Shown piece after piece: positions 28,198-40,398 of a DNA stretch of 64,000 bases. A program made the position numbers and the translations under genes. The stretch comes from Chrysomallon squamiferum (taxonomy: Eukaryota; Mollusca; Gastropoda; Neomphalida; Peltospiridae): NCBI GenBank assembly GCA_012295275.1, contig CM022678.1, positions 4,430,361 to 4,494,360 of the forward strand, in the 5' to 3' direction. Position 1 is the stretch's first letter. Every line of letters starts with the position of its first letter. The notes beneath the pieces are model-generated. The model was not told where the DNA came from, did no database searches, and saw nothing but the letters and a program-made list of their open reading frames with translations.

Positions 28198-29576
28198 CAA
28201 AATAAGAATCAGAAATATAGAAAAAAGAAACAGAGACAGAAAGAAAGAGAGAGAGAGAGAGAAAATGAAAGAGAAGAAGACGGGTAACCCAGAAGAAGAA
28301 CTAAAATATATATAAAACTATTGCATTATTTAAACAACTATGTATTACGATTACTACATCAGTTTTTTCTGTGTTTTAGATCAACACCAGTACGAACTGT
28401 CTGTCGAGCTCTGACATTCTCGCGATGGTGAAGCTGTGGGCAGACAATCCGGCCATGGAGCTAACGAACGCCAGCGTCAACTGCTCCTCCCTCGACGTCA
28501 TGGGCTGGATGCACGACCACGAGACGTCGAAGCCGCTGATATTCACGACGGGTCGCCAGTTCTACGCCTACTTCACGCCCATGATAATGGTCGTCGGCAT
28601 CATCGGCAACTCTCTCTCGCTCAACGTGTTCCTCTCGAAGAACATGCGCAGTCTGAGCGCCAGCACGTACCTGGCCGCTCTGTCGACGTCGGACCTGTTC
28701 GCGCTCGTCTTCTACGTCATGATCGAGTGGCTGATCAGGGGAATCCCCGTGCTGTACCCGGACAAGCGGGTGACGTTCATGCACGTGGACGGAATCTGCC
28801 AGATGATCATGTACCTGCACTACGTCTCGCGGTTTCTCAGCGCCTGGCTTGTCGTGGCCTTCACGGTGGAGCGCTACATCGGCGTGTGCCATCCGCTGCG
28901 GCGGAGGGACATCTGCACGATAACCAGCACGAGGCGCATAGTGCTCGGGCTGATCGCAATCTCGCTCATCCTCAACGTGTTCAAACCGACGCTGAGCGTC
29001 GTGAGCGACGTGAAAGGCTGGGGCCGCATGTGCACCACGAAAACCGACTACCTGCAGCTGTCGTTCATCCTCGACAGCATCTTCGCTGTGATGATAACTC
29101 TCGTGCCTTTCGTTATTATCACGTGTCTGAACCTGCTCATCGTCCGCAAGCTGGTGCTGCGGAACCAGCGCCAGAGGGCGTGCAAAGTGATCACGGAGGA
29201 GAGCATCATACGGCTGGAGTTCACGCTGATCCTGCTGGCCGTGTCGCTCTGCTTCATCGTGTTCAATATTCCCTACTTCGTCACGTGGTGCAAGCTCTTC
29301 ATGACGTCGAAGTTCGTTCACTTGGATACATTCCGCGACGTGGAGTCGTTCGAGTACTTCCAGGGCATTCTGTGGATCACGCGGGCGATCTTTTACATCA
29401 ACTACTGTGTTAACTTCTTTTTGTACAGCATCACGGGGACGTATTTCAGACGAGAATTAAAAATGTTCTTCTTTTACAGATCTCGAAAATATAAGAGTTA
29501 TACACACTGCACGCGCCTTAACTCGACTAACTCTCATACGTCGCATACGTCACACACGCCTCAGTCCTGGGTCTAA
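27389..29576 (+). CDS. Rhodopsin-class (class A) G-protein-coupled receptor, two coding exons
   Basis: Seven-transmembrane receptor, probably at the plasma membrane, ligand unknown. Coding exons are 27389-27457 and 28380-29576. The splice sites (GCGCAG|gtaatt and ctgtgttttag|ATC) join in phase 0, giving about 421 residues. The start ATG at 27389 is chosen because an in-frame TAA lies at 27380. The second exon is open straight from its acceptor, so an unspliced start at 28425 (383 aa) is the fallback. Seen (421-aa numbering): Asn-X-Ser/Thr sites at N25, N53 and N57; GN of TM1 at 99-100; D128 (TM2); C163 and C241 as the likely disulphide pair; ERY instead of DRY at 187-189; P266 in TM5; FNIPY instead of CWxP in TM6 (N319 where Trp is usual, P321); NFFLY instead of NPxxY at 368-372; short tail ending QSWV. 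These variants recall peptide-receptor groups such as GPR139/142-like, FMRFamide- or TRH-receptor-like; this is inference. The coding exons are GC-rich against an AT-rich background. Confidence 0.9.
27458..28379 (+). other. GPCR intron filled with microsatellites
   Basis: 922-bp intron between the coding exons. It contains poly(T) at 27524-27550 and 27612-27660, ATT/TTA arrays 27720-27890, purine-rich GAAA DNA from 27980 and poly(A) 28160-28193. GT-AG borders fit. Confidence 0.7.
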
Positions 29577-29639
29577 CGTCTCTCTCTCTCTTAAAGCTCA
29601 CAACATTCACAATCCTTTCTCACATGCTTCTCTGTTTAG

Positions 29640-31900
29640 TCATTGAAACTGATATTAAAATCAGTCTAAAGGTCAGACAGTATCGCATTTAATACCTGCT
29701 TTTGTTTGGGGTCTACAGGTCATCAAAGAGTCGTATTAAAACCAGTCAAGGTCCGGGTCTAACGTTCGTATTAAATGACTCACATTTCATCTGCTATTGT
29801 TGTGGGGTCTATAGATCATTAAAAAGGATACGGTAATCGGTCTGAAGTTCAAAAAAATAATCTTATTAATAGTTGAATTCGGTTTAGATCTATAGGTCAT
29901 ATTAAATATATTTCTCAATCATGTGTTCATATTAAAACGATCAGATTAATATCCTTTCATCTACTTCTGTATTGGATCTGTAGGTCATAAGACGTTTACA
30001 ACGAAAACGGGTCTAAAATATCAACAACAAAAAAAATATTGCTGTTATCACCAGCTTTTTATGTTAGGTCTATAGGTCATAAGACAGTTCTTTTTTTTAT
30101 CATTATCTCTTAAACTATAACTTTAAAACCACGTAAAACATAATTTATGTTACCTCTATAAATCATAATAAATGTTTATCATTATCTCATAAATTATTGT
30201 ATTAAAACCATTCGTATTACTTCTGTAGGTCATAATATCATCATATTATCTTAACACCCTTAGTCGTGGGTCTAAATTAAAATGATCATACACATATATG
30301 TTTCTGTGTTCGGTTTATTTACGACATAAAAGAAAAAAAGAAATTAGAAAAAGTGATACAAAATCCTCGAGCCTGGGTCTAAAATTAAAATAACCAATCT
30401 CAAATATGGACGTTTTTATACATCGGGTCTATAGGTTATAGAACAAGGATATTTATGCACATCTCAAATACCTTAATCTTGATCATTCATACTAAAATAT
30501 TTGTCGACGCTCGATTTTGGGACTAAGGATAAAATGATTCAATCGTCTGCTTTTGTTTCGGGTCTATAATTCAAAAAACGTCATAATAACCAACGTCACA
30601 AAATCCTCAGTTTAAGTCTAAGTTGAAAAATGATGACTTGTTTCTGTACAGAGTATATACGTCATAAATTATTCATTTGCGTCATAAATCCCGCAGTGCC
30701 GGTTCTAGACGTCACAATAAAATCACAGTATATCATGTAGGTCTAGTCCAGATCATTTCAAAAATATCATACTGACATTTGACATAAATATAGCATTCTA
30801 AATTTTAAATTTTTATGTAAATCTAATATTTTAATTTTTGAATTCTTATGTAAATTTAATCTTTAAATTTTAATTTGTTACCTAAACATAACAGTTTGTT
30901 TTTTCCTTAAATCTAATATGTTAATTTTTTAATATTTTCTTCAATCTAATATTTTAATATTTAAATTCTTTCTTCAATCTAATATTTTAATATTTAAATT
31001 CTTTCTTCAATCTAACATTTTAATTTTTTTAAACTCTTACTTAAATCTAACATTTTAACTTCTGACTTCTTGAATAAAACATTTTAATTTTCAAGTTCTT
31101 ACGAAAATCTGATATTTTAATTCTAACTTCATACTTTTATTTTTTTATTTTTTTTAAATTGTTACGTAAATCTAATATTTTAATTTTAAATTGTTACGTA
31201 AATCCAATATTTTAATTTTAAATTCTTACGTACTCACGCACTCATCTCATACTGCATGAAAATCTGATTACAACAACATATTTCTGACATTCTCTTCTGT
31301 TCTTAGTATCAGTCTTATATCTAACACTCGGGAATGCTTTTTCAACAGACTAAACGTCACATTAACATTATTACACATACGCTTCTGTCATGAGTCCAAA
31401 TCTTCAATACAGCGCATGTTATTTATTCTAGACTCTTAAATATTATCCGAAACTGTCAAACTGTCAGACTGGCAGTTTCAAAAGTTATATTAAATTTATC
31501 CTGCACGCACGCATTTCCCTCTTAGGTCTAAATGGAACTCCAGCAATCTCAGAACTCAAGTCACTATTTTGAAATGATTTTAATTCTTGGATCAATACGC
31601 CATAATTTAAAGTTTTGATTGAACGTACTAGGATGCGTTTCATTTTGCAACGCACGTACTCTTTCAACTTTTGCAACTGTCTTTCATATTCAGATCATTT
31701 AATCTTGAGTCCATGTGTCATAAAAAAAGCTATACAAAAAATACTCGAGTTCATGCCCCGTTATTGGATCTTCATTTTTTTCTATTAAAATTTGCATTGT
31801 TATTATTATTTTTTTTTTCTTACTCTTTGATTTTTCAGTTTAATTCTTATATTAAATTCCTTTACTCATTCTAGCGTAGGTTTCCGAAACTCATGTTTCA
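29640..31900. repeat. Degenerate array with core GGTCTATAGGTCATA, then an A/T-rich 'TCTAATATTTTAA' array
   Basis: Core words occur near 29711, 29807, 29887, 29976, 30066, 30156, 30217, 30425 and 30560, spaced roughly 60-200 bp, with weaker forms to about 31900. From 30780 to 31230 a second array of about 38-bp units (AATCTAATATTTTAA..AAATTCTTAC) is embedded. It starts about 65 nt after the GPCR stop, so part may be 3'UTR. Confidence 0.6.
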
Positions 31901-31933
31901 AGTTTCTGAGTCTAAAGGTTAAACACGCACACA

Positions 31934-31969
<36 letters not shown>

Positions 31970-33302
31970 TACAAAGCTGTTCTGTAGTTTGAGGGAAATA
32001 CATTTGATTGAACTATAGTTCAAAATAACACATCAAGCGACATCACGTAATAAATGCAAATTTAAATGATATTAATCCAATTAAAGAAAAAAAATTACTC
32101 TATCTATTTAACTTTTTCATTAATTATTAATTATTTTTAGTATTAGACGCATTGCAAGATTTCTAAGTCTATATTAGAATTTAAGGAACAATCAAATAAA
32201 TAAGGAATAATAATAAAAATCAGAAAAACAACAACTACAACAACAACATCAACAACAACAGCAATAATAATAATAAAAATAATAATAGTAGAAGTATTAG
32301 AAATAATAACAACAACAACAGTAATAATAATAATAACACCAACAAAAACAAAAACAACAACAACAACAACGATGATAATGTATATGTCCATATACTCCAT
32401 ATAAGTTACCTATCACTTTTTAAAACAAAACTAACAAAACACTTTATCCAAAATGATACACAACACCAGACTTGGGCTAATATCTCCACTGAAAAAAATA
32501 CACCGCATTCTTCATTCAAAAACAGGACTAACTGAGCTGCTTTTGAGAGAGAAAAAAACCCGCAAGAAGAATATAGACTCCTACATTCCATGAAAACCGC
32601 CGTATAGTTGCTACAAAAGTAGAGACTACCGCCTAAAACCATTTTCAGTGGCCGCAGTTTTAGTTCGTACGAACCAACGTAGCTGAAAGCAGTTTAGTAA
32701 CTATATATGACTAGAGGTCATTGAAACTAGGGCTTGTTCTGGTGTTGAAAGAAGGCCTGGAAATGACAATATGAATAATGAAATATTAAGTCATTGTTAC
32801 CTCCCATCCAGTTTTTTTGAATTTCAGTGTGTGTCAGGAACCGTTTTCGCATCATTACGTCACAGGCTTTTTTTCACAGAGGAGTCAGTGCTTACAAATA
32901 AAGGCGCGATCATACAGCACGATCTGGCAAATGTTTTTGTCAACAGATGTATTACAAAAATTCGAGTTTGACTGCCCTATGTAACACATACACACACACA
33001 CACATAGGTATATGTATATATTGCAATGTTTTTATTTTTGGGGGGGGTTTCTCTTTCCTACTACTAATACATGTTGCTATGCCACTAATCCACCACTATT
33101 CAAATTGTCCCTGCATTTCTACATGACACATAAATATGCATGCAAAATAATTGTACATAAAGTGTCCTGTTTGCAAATATTATCCACGTTTACTAACATG
33201 TGACTGCATGAATTAGTATTATTATTATTTATTTTATATTTTATTTTGTTTTTTAGTAAAGCATTTGTATTACTATTACTATTATTATTACTACTACTAT
33301 TA

Positions 33303-33345
<43 letters not shown>

Positions 33346-33439
33346 TATTAGTATTATTAGTATTAGTATTACTGATAATTATATATTTATTGCCGCGCCT
33401 TATAAAATGTAAATAACTGCCTATCAATAAAGTAGATAG
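31901..33439. other. Gene-free DNA
   Basis: AC 31935-31966, CAA/TAA mosaic 32220-32380, unique DNA 32400-33000 without convincing exons, TTA array 33219-33372. Confidence 0.6.
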
Positions 33440-33690
33440 CGTTTGTACATAAAGTAAATTTTTGACGAATCACTATTTTTTAATTAGTGATTATTTCTAT
33501 ATAATTTAGTCACATTTGTATATTAAGTAACTGTTTATTAATCACTATTTCTAAATAAATGAATCACCATGTGTATATCATGTAGTCACTATTTATATAT
33601 AAGGTCATTTTTGCTAGTCGCTACATATATATATAAAATAGTCACTATATCTATATTAGTCACTATTTGTAAACATGTTTGTATAAATGA
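33440..33690. repeat. Degenerate TAGTCACTATTTGTATATAA tandem repeat
   Basis: About seven diverged copies of a 25-45 bp unit built on 'agtcactattt.tatataa', ending just before the 477-bp duplication. Confidence 0.65.
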
Positions 33691-33714
33691 TAGTATTTAC
33701 CGATATTCATCCAT

Positions 33715-33961
33715 TTTCTTCATTCTTCTTACTTTCCATTCATCCATGTATTCTGTTTTTCTTCTTCTTCTTCTTCTTTTTTTTTTCTTAATGACTTCTT
33801 TTCTGTTTTTTTCTCTCGTTAATGACGTTTCTGCTTTATGACGTCATTGCGATTATTATTACGTTCATAATTATTCGGAACTTGCCGAATGTTCTCCGAA
33901 GTGTTACCCACTAGTTATTTCAGGAGAACTAGGAAGTTAAGTATCGAAATTAAATTCTATA

Positions 33962-34011
<50 letters not shown>

Positions 34012-34410
34012 ATAAACGGGTAAACGTTATTTGAACACTTTCATGTATAATAGATATATCATATATTTAAATGAACTAAAATATAAATATATATACAATA
34101 GCACTATAAAGTATTCGTACCAAAGCCTTTTCATTTTCTTTCTTTCTTTATTTTTTCTTTCATTAGTTATTATTTTTGGTATTACATACACTGCAAGATT
34201 TAATCTTCATTCTTCTTACTTTCCATTCATTCATTTATTCTGTTTTTCTCTATTCTTTCGTTTTTATTTTTTATTTTTTTGTCAATGACTTCTCGTTAAT
34301 GACGTTTCTGCTTTATGACGTCATAGTGATTATTATTATCTTTACTGTTATTCGGAACTTGCCGAATGTTTCCGAATTGTTATCAATAGTTATTTCGGAA
34401 AAACTCCGTT
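33715..34410. repeat. Diverged direct duplication, offset 477 bp
   Basis: 33715-33930 and 34203-34410 share TTCTTACTTTCCATTCATYC, GTTAATGACGTTTCTGCTTT, the CRE palindrome TGACGTCA (33839 and 34316) and the inverted repeat ATTCGG..CCGAAT (33873 and 34350). The last two are both displaced by exactly 477 bp. Confidence 0.75.
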
Positions 34411-34902
34411 ACGTATCGAACAATTTACGTTTAAATTTAGAGATTATTAAACGTTTATAGGTTTATATATATACCAAATAAAATACTTTCAGTATTATTA
34501 TTTTTCACCGATTTTGACCGAAACAAAATAAGATTATTATTTTTTTTTTTTTTTTTTTTTTTTTGCATAAGTTAACCCAGGATTACTAATATTTCATTCT
34601 CCATTTCCACCATATCCACCCCCACGCCTTCTTTCACCCCACACAGACCCGGCCCCTGCATTAACGATTTTATTTTTATTTTATTTTATTTTAGCACTGA
34701 TTAATAATTGTTTAGTCTTTTCCATTCCATGCATGCAGAGATTGTGAACTTTTGTTATTGTGTACGTATGTGTATTTCCTTTTGTTTTACATTTTAAATT
34801 TCTCATTCTGTATTTTGTTTTGTTTTTTCTTAATTACTCACCTCGTTAAGGTTTTTAATAGTAATAGCAATGAAAGAAAGAAATAGAGCAGGCGAAAGAC
34901 AA

Positions 34903-34985
<83 letters not shown>

Positions 34986-35205
34986 TAAATATATACGTAC
35001 ATACACATACATACATTCTATACACAGATACACGCACATACGCATATTCAAAGACACGTAGACTGAAACAATAAAACAATTCTCAGCACTACAGTCAATA
35101 CAAACGAAAATTTCTTGAAAGAAAGTAAAAAAAATAAAAATTAATAAATAAATAATATCCATATAATAAAATAAATAAATTTAAATAAATTAATTAATTA
35201 ATTAA

Positions 35206-35252
<47 letters not shown>

Positions 35253-35419
35253 ATGAATGAAAACAATAAAACACAGAAAGAAAGGAAAACACAAGAATAA
35301 TAACAGAGAGAGACAGAGATCGCTATATTTATAACGATAATAATGAAAACAAGAACAATGAGGAAAACACCACCACCACCCCCAATAACAACAACAACAA
35401 CAACAACAATAACAATAAC

Positions 35420-35474
<55 letters not shown>

Positions 35475-35589
35475 GTAAATTCAGAGAACCGATATACAAA
35501 CGATTTGAAACTTTTACGTCTGATTAGACTCTGCACATAGACAGTATTCGAGAACGCACTGGCGCAGGAGGACAAAGTCCAATCACGAC

Positions 35590-35690
35590 CTCACAAACCC
35601 GTCAGATACCGCTGACGAGACTCGAACGTATGACACCCATTCCCCCACACTCTGAAGGAAGACGACGTTACGGTTCAGCCATGAAGAAAG
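35590..35690 (-). repeat. tRNA-like SINE head
   Basis: Minus strand: ATGGCTGAACCGTAACGTCG (A-box-like) and TCATACGTTCGAGTCTCGTC (B box). It lies beside an ATGT microsatellite. No acceptor-stem pairing found, so not a functional tRNA. Confidence 0.35.
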
Positions 35691-36343
35691 AATGTATGTA
35701 TGTATGTATATGTATGTATGTATGTATGTACATATCTATGTATGTATGTATGTATGTCTGTATATATGTTTGTATGTATGTATATATGTTTGTATTATGT
35801 ATGTATGTATGTAGGTATGTATGTATGTATGTATGTATACCATCCCTATGAATGAATGGATGTGTATTATGTATATGAACAACTAAACACACACGTGCGC
35901 GCACACACATACACACACACACGCATAGGACAACTGTATCCAAGGAGATCTAAAATTTCCATTCCCATTACTGGATTGTAAAATGTCATGTCATACCTGT
36001 GATATATTTCCAGCGACGACATCAGTTTGCATTGAATTGACAGGGAATTGGGAATTTATAGCAACAGAGGAAACGAGGTCACGTGACTCTGTGCTGATTA
36101 TATTTTCTGATCGATCTTTTACATCCTCTCTCAGTTTGATGAAGATTAGTGTAGACTTATGCAAAGTTTCTAGCTTTTATTAGAGACTGACATACAGATA
36201 TGATATAGAGAAAAATAACTGTGGCACGGAGGCTGATATTAAAAAAGGTAAGTGGTGTTCGAATTGATGCAGAGGAAACAGAAATGAAATAAAATTAAAG
36301 AAAGCGAGTGTTGAAGAGTGAGCGATAGGGGAGAGAGTTAGAC

Positions 36344-36384
<41 letters not shown>

Positions 36385-36546
36385 CATACATACATACATA
36401 CATACATACACATACATACATATATAGATAGATAGATAGATATATAAATACATACATACATACATACATACACATACATACATACACATACATATATACA
36501 TAGAGATAGGTGCTTAGATAGATTGCTTGTTTGATAGATAGACAGA

Positions 36547-36625
<79 letters not shown>

Positions 36626-36753
36626 TTTATTTTTCTGCACGGAAATGCATTAGCAATCCCAGAAGTGTTCAATCTTTTATGGCGCCAAAATTCCTTTCCG
36701 TTAACAGAATGTTTGTCGAGATCGAAAACACACAACTCTCGTACAGACAGAAT

Positions 36754-36763
36754 TCTCGCGAGA
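36754..36763. promoter_or_regulatory. TCTCGCGAGA palindrome
   Basis: Perfect 10-bp CGCG element in a small patch of unique DNA at 36640-36800. This motif is a known promoter element bound by BANP in vertebrates. No gene start was recognised beside it, so function here is unproven. Confidence 0.3.
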
Positions 36764-37157
36764 GTTTCAGTTTCCACCTCGGAAGAGATAAAAACATGTA
36801 AAGCCTATTAACACGTTTTGTTTGACACACATTCTGGCTATTTTTTTTCCCCATAATTTAACTAATAAAATAAAAAAATAAAATTATTCTTGAAATGCGT
36901 TAAATAGTTAGTGCTGCTTTCAGGTTTGACAACTTTTTGACAAACGAAACTAACAGATAATCAATATTTGTGTACTTGTTGAAAGGACTGTGGTAAATTA
37001 AAAAGAAGAAGTGAAATGTGAAAAAGTGAAAAAGGATTTTAAAACAGGTGTAAATTAGTTCTTTCTCGGCAAACTTTTTCTTCTTAAGTTTCTTTTTTCT
37101 TTTTCTTTTTTTTTTCTCACTTTTCTTTACATATATAGATACATACATACGTTCATA

Positions 37158-37211
<54 letters not shown>

Positions 37212-38135
37212 GAGACATATGTAAAATATACAGAGTAACACCCATATAGATACATACATAGTATATATTCATGCATAGGTACATACATACATATTATTCC
37301 ACTTTAAAAATCAGTTAAATGTCATTGCATTATTTATATTAGATCCCCAATATTTTCTATATGCAGAGACTAATCAGGAGTACATAAGAATATTCAAACT
37401 TACAATACATACCTGGAGACATTTTTACATACATACATACATGCATGTACCCGCTTGCCGTCTCATACGCACATAAATGCATGCATACACAGACATGTGT
37501 ACATATCCGGACCAGATACCCGTAATACATAAGTGGAAGCCGGTATAAATTTTAAATTTGAGAATGCGTAAACAAAGAGAAGTTAAGAAACTTAGATGAT
37601 GTTTCGTTTCGTTACTGTCTTCAAACTGAAATTTCTAGGAGAGTGAATTAGGACGAAAAACGATAATGAAAGAATCCCAAATTTTTGTTAACACCGAGAA
37701 AAAAGAAAAAATGTTTTTGAAGAAAGCTGTTTTGTTTTCAGACTAAACATGACAGTAGTATGTAAAAACACTAATAACAGATAGTGAAAGTCTGTTACCG
37801 CCATTTTTTATTTAGAATGTTACAGTTTGTTGTTGTGTTTCAACTGGTTTCTAAATTATGTTATTCTTGGACTTGCTTTTGTTAAATAGTTGTTTGTTTG
37901 TTTTTTTGTTCTACTTCTTGCGTATCTTTGTCGGTATTTGGTGGTTTTGTTATTTTCAAAGTTTTCATTGGGTTTTTTTTATTTTTGTTTTATTTAATTT
38001 TTTTTGGTTTTGTTTTTCTTCCCTTATTCATTTTCTTCTTATGTTATATTAATGTTCGTTGAATTATTTATTTTTGTATATCATTTCAAAGCTTTTTAAT
38101 TTAAATAAAATTTACTATTTAAAAGAACACACACA

Positions 38136-38172
<37 letters not shown>

Positions 38173-38225
38173 ATATATATATATATATATATATTTATAA
38201 ATTTTCTTTCAGTTATTTTTATTTT

Positions 38226-38297
<72 letters not shown>

Positions 38298-38593
38298 CTT
38301 ATTATTGAGACAAAATGTAAAATTTTGTTGAAAAGTCTGCCAAATTAGTGAATGGCATGAAGGCACGGGGTTAGCTAATATTTCCAAATTATAAATAGAA
38401 AAAATAAAAAATAACAATCGAACAGCAGACGCTGTCCAAATTAACAGTAATCTAATTCATTATATATAAGTAGAAAGATCGAAATGCCAATTTGCAATAT
38501 TTTTATCGATGTGTTTTGCATTTGCGGTAATTCATTCGTATTCTGACAAGAAATAAGGATATAACGCCGCATTATTGCTGCTGTTTTAAGATC

Positions 38594-38824
<231 letters not shown>

Positions 38825-39215
38825 CAAATGCACAAACAGAATAGGAAATATTAAATAAATAAATAAATAAATAAATAAAAAGAAGGAAATAACCTTGTAT
38901 TTATCGAAGCAGTTGACAAATTTTATTTAGTTAAGGACGACTCAGATAATATGAGAGGAAACTCGATGCCTACATTTCGTGGACAACTCTTTCTCTCAGG
39001 TTAGCAGCAAGGTCGCTTTTTACATGTTTTTAGAAAGGATGGTACATAACATGACCGTTATTACACCAGTTCTAGAGCACTTGTTGGAATGAGAAATAGC
39101 TAAATGGGGCTACCAAGAGAGATCGATCGGAAAACTCACTATACGTTGAACAGACATCATCCCACCATTGATCTATATCCATCCGGAACAGATACAAGCA
39201 CACATACATGTACAA

Positions 39216-39272
<57 letters not shown>

Positions 39273-40106
39273 GACGCACATAACAAACTGAAAAGAAACC
39301 TAGTGCACACATAATATTATTATTTATTATATATTTATGTACTATATTTATTTATTTCATTTCATTTTATTTACTTATTTTCTCCTCTTTTTTTTCTTTT
39401 TTTCTCTCCATTAAAATACATTCCATTTCACCCAAGCTGCGCATTGTCATTCACTAATTACCAAATGCTGTACGACTACAGCGGTTTTATACAAGCGAAC
39501 TTAAAGCTCTTTAAACATTAACGGCGTCAGTTCTGGTGTTTTCGACATGCCAGTTTTGTCGCAATAACTTATTAACGACGAGTATCAAAGTAGCGATATA
39601 AATAGATAAGTGAATAAACAGACACACCGAATGACACAGACTGGTTAATTATAGATTTAAAACAGACGAAAAATAAATAAATAAATAAATAAATAGCCTG
39701 GACGGAGGTACGGAGGTAAAGAAAGTTTTAAAGACACAGATACACATACATACATAATTAATTACACCCTACACTGAAATGATCGTATTTTCGTCAATAA
39801 CCTAAAGTCGATATTAGCTTTATATAGACTGAGTCGCGACATATATTTAAGACAACTATCTGTGTTTCATTAACTGGATCAGACGGCATTTTAGTATGAA
39901 GAAGAAATAGTTCAGCTTCGGTCTGTCTCCAAGTAGCAATCAAATGGGCTTTAAAAATATTCTTTGCATCACAGAATAAATCGGTCTTGCAGAAAAAATG
40001 AGTCGTGGTAAATTGGAAAATGAGTACCTAAAGGTCACGGTATGCAGCTTGTTTAGTACTTTCCAGTAGCAGTAGTAGTAATAGTAGTAGTAGCAGTAGC
40101 AGTAGC

Positions 40107-40315
40107 AGGGGCGTATCTAATATGAAAGTAATGAAAGTTAAGCTTCGGGCCCCTGATCCAATCTGAAATGTCGTGCTTTATTTCTTTTGAAAGATGTTTG
40201 ATGATCGGTCATGGAATAAACCCACTGAGGAAGTTAACAGCGGTTACACAAGCCTCGTTGCTGCTTGTGAATGGTCCCCATAACAGTTCAAGCTTCAAGG
40301 CCCCACAAATCTAGT
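40107..40315. mobile_element. Possible small DNA-transposon remnant inside a TAG microsatellite
   Basis: A non-repetitive 0.2-kb block starting CAGGGGCGTATCTA interrupts TAG/CAG triplets, which resume at about 40310. CAGGGGCGTA is a common end of hAT-like elements in animals (from memory). The right end (GGCCCCACAAATCTAG) is only a loose inverted match. Confidence 0.3.
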
Positions 40316-40360
40316 AGTAATGGTCGTAATAGTAGTAATAGTAGTACCAGTAGTAGTAGC

Positions 40361-40398
<38 letters not shown>

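Noticed and set aside
28461-29413. Long antisense and +1-frame ORFs across the GPCR exon (286 and 325 aa)
   Set aside because: Shadow frames of the GC-rich receptor exon; composition is Arg/His/Gln-rich with no domain.
34618-34660. C-rich stretch CCACCCCCACGCC as promoter GC box
   Set aside because: Isolated, without a gene start nearby.
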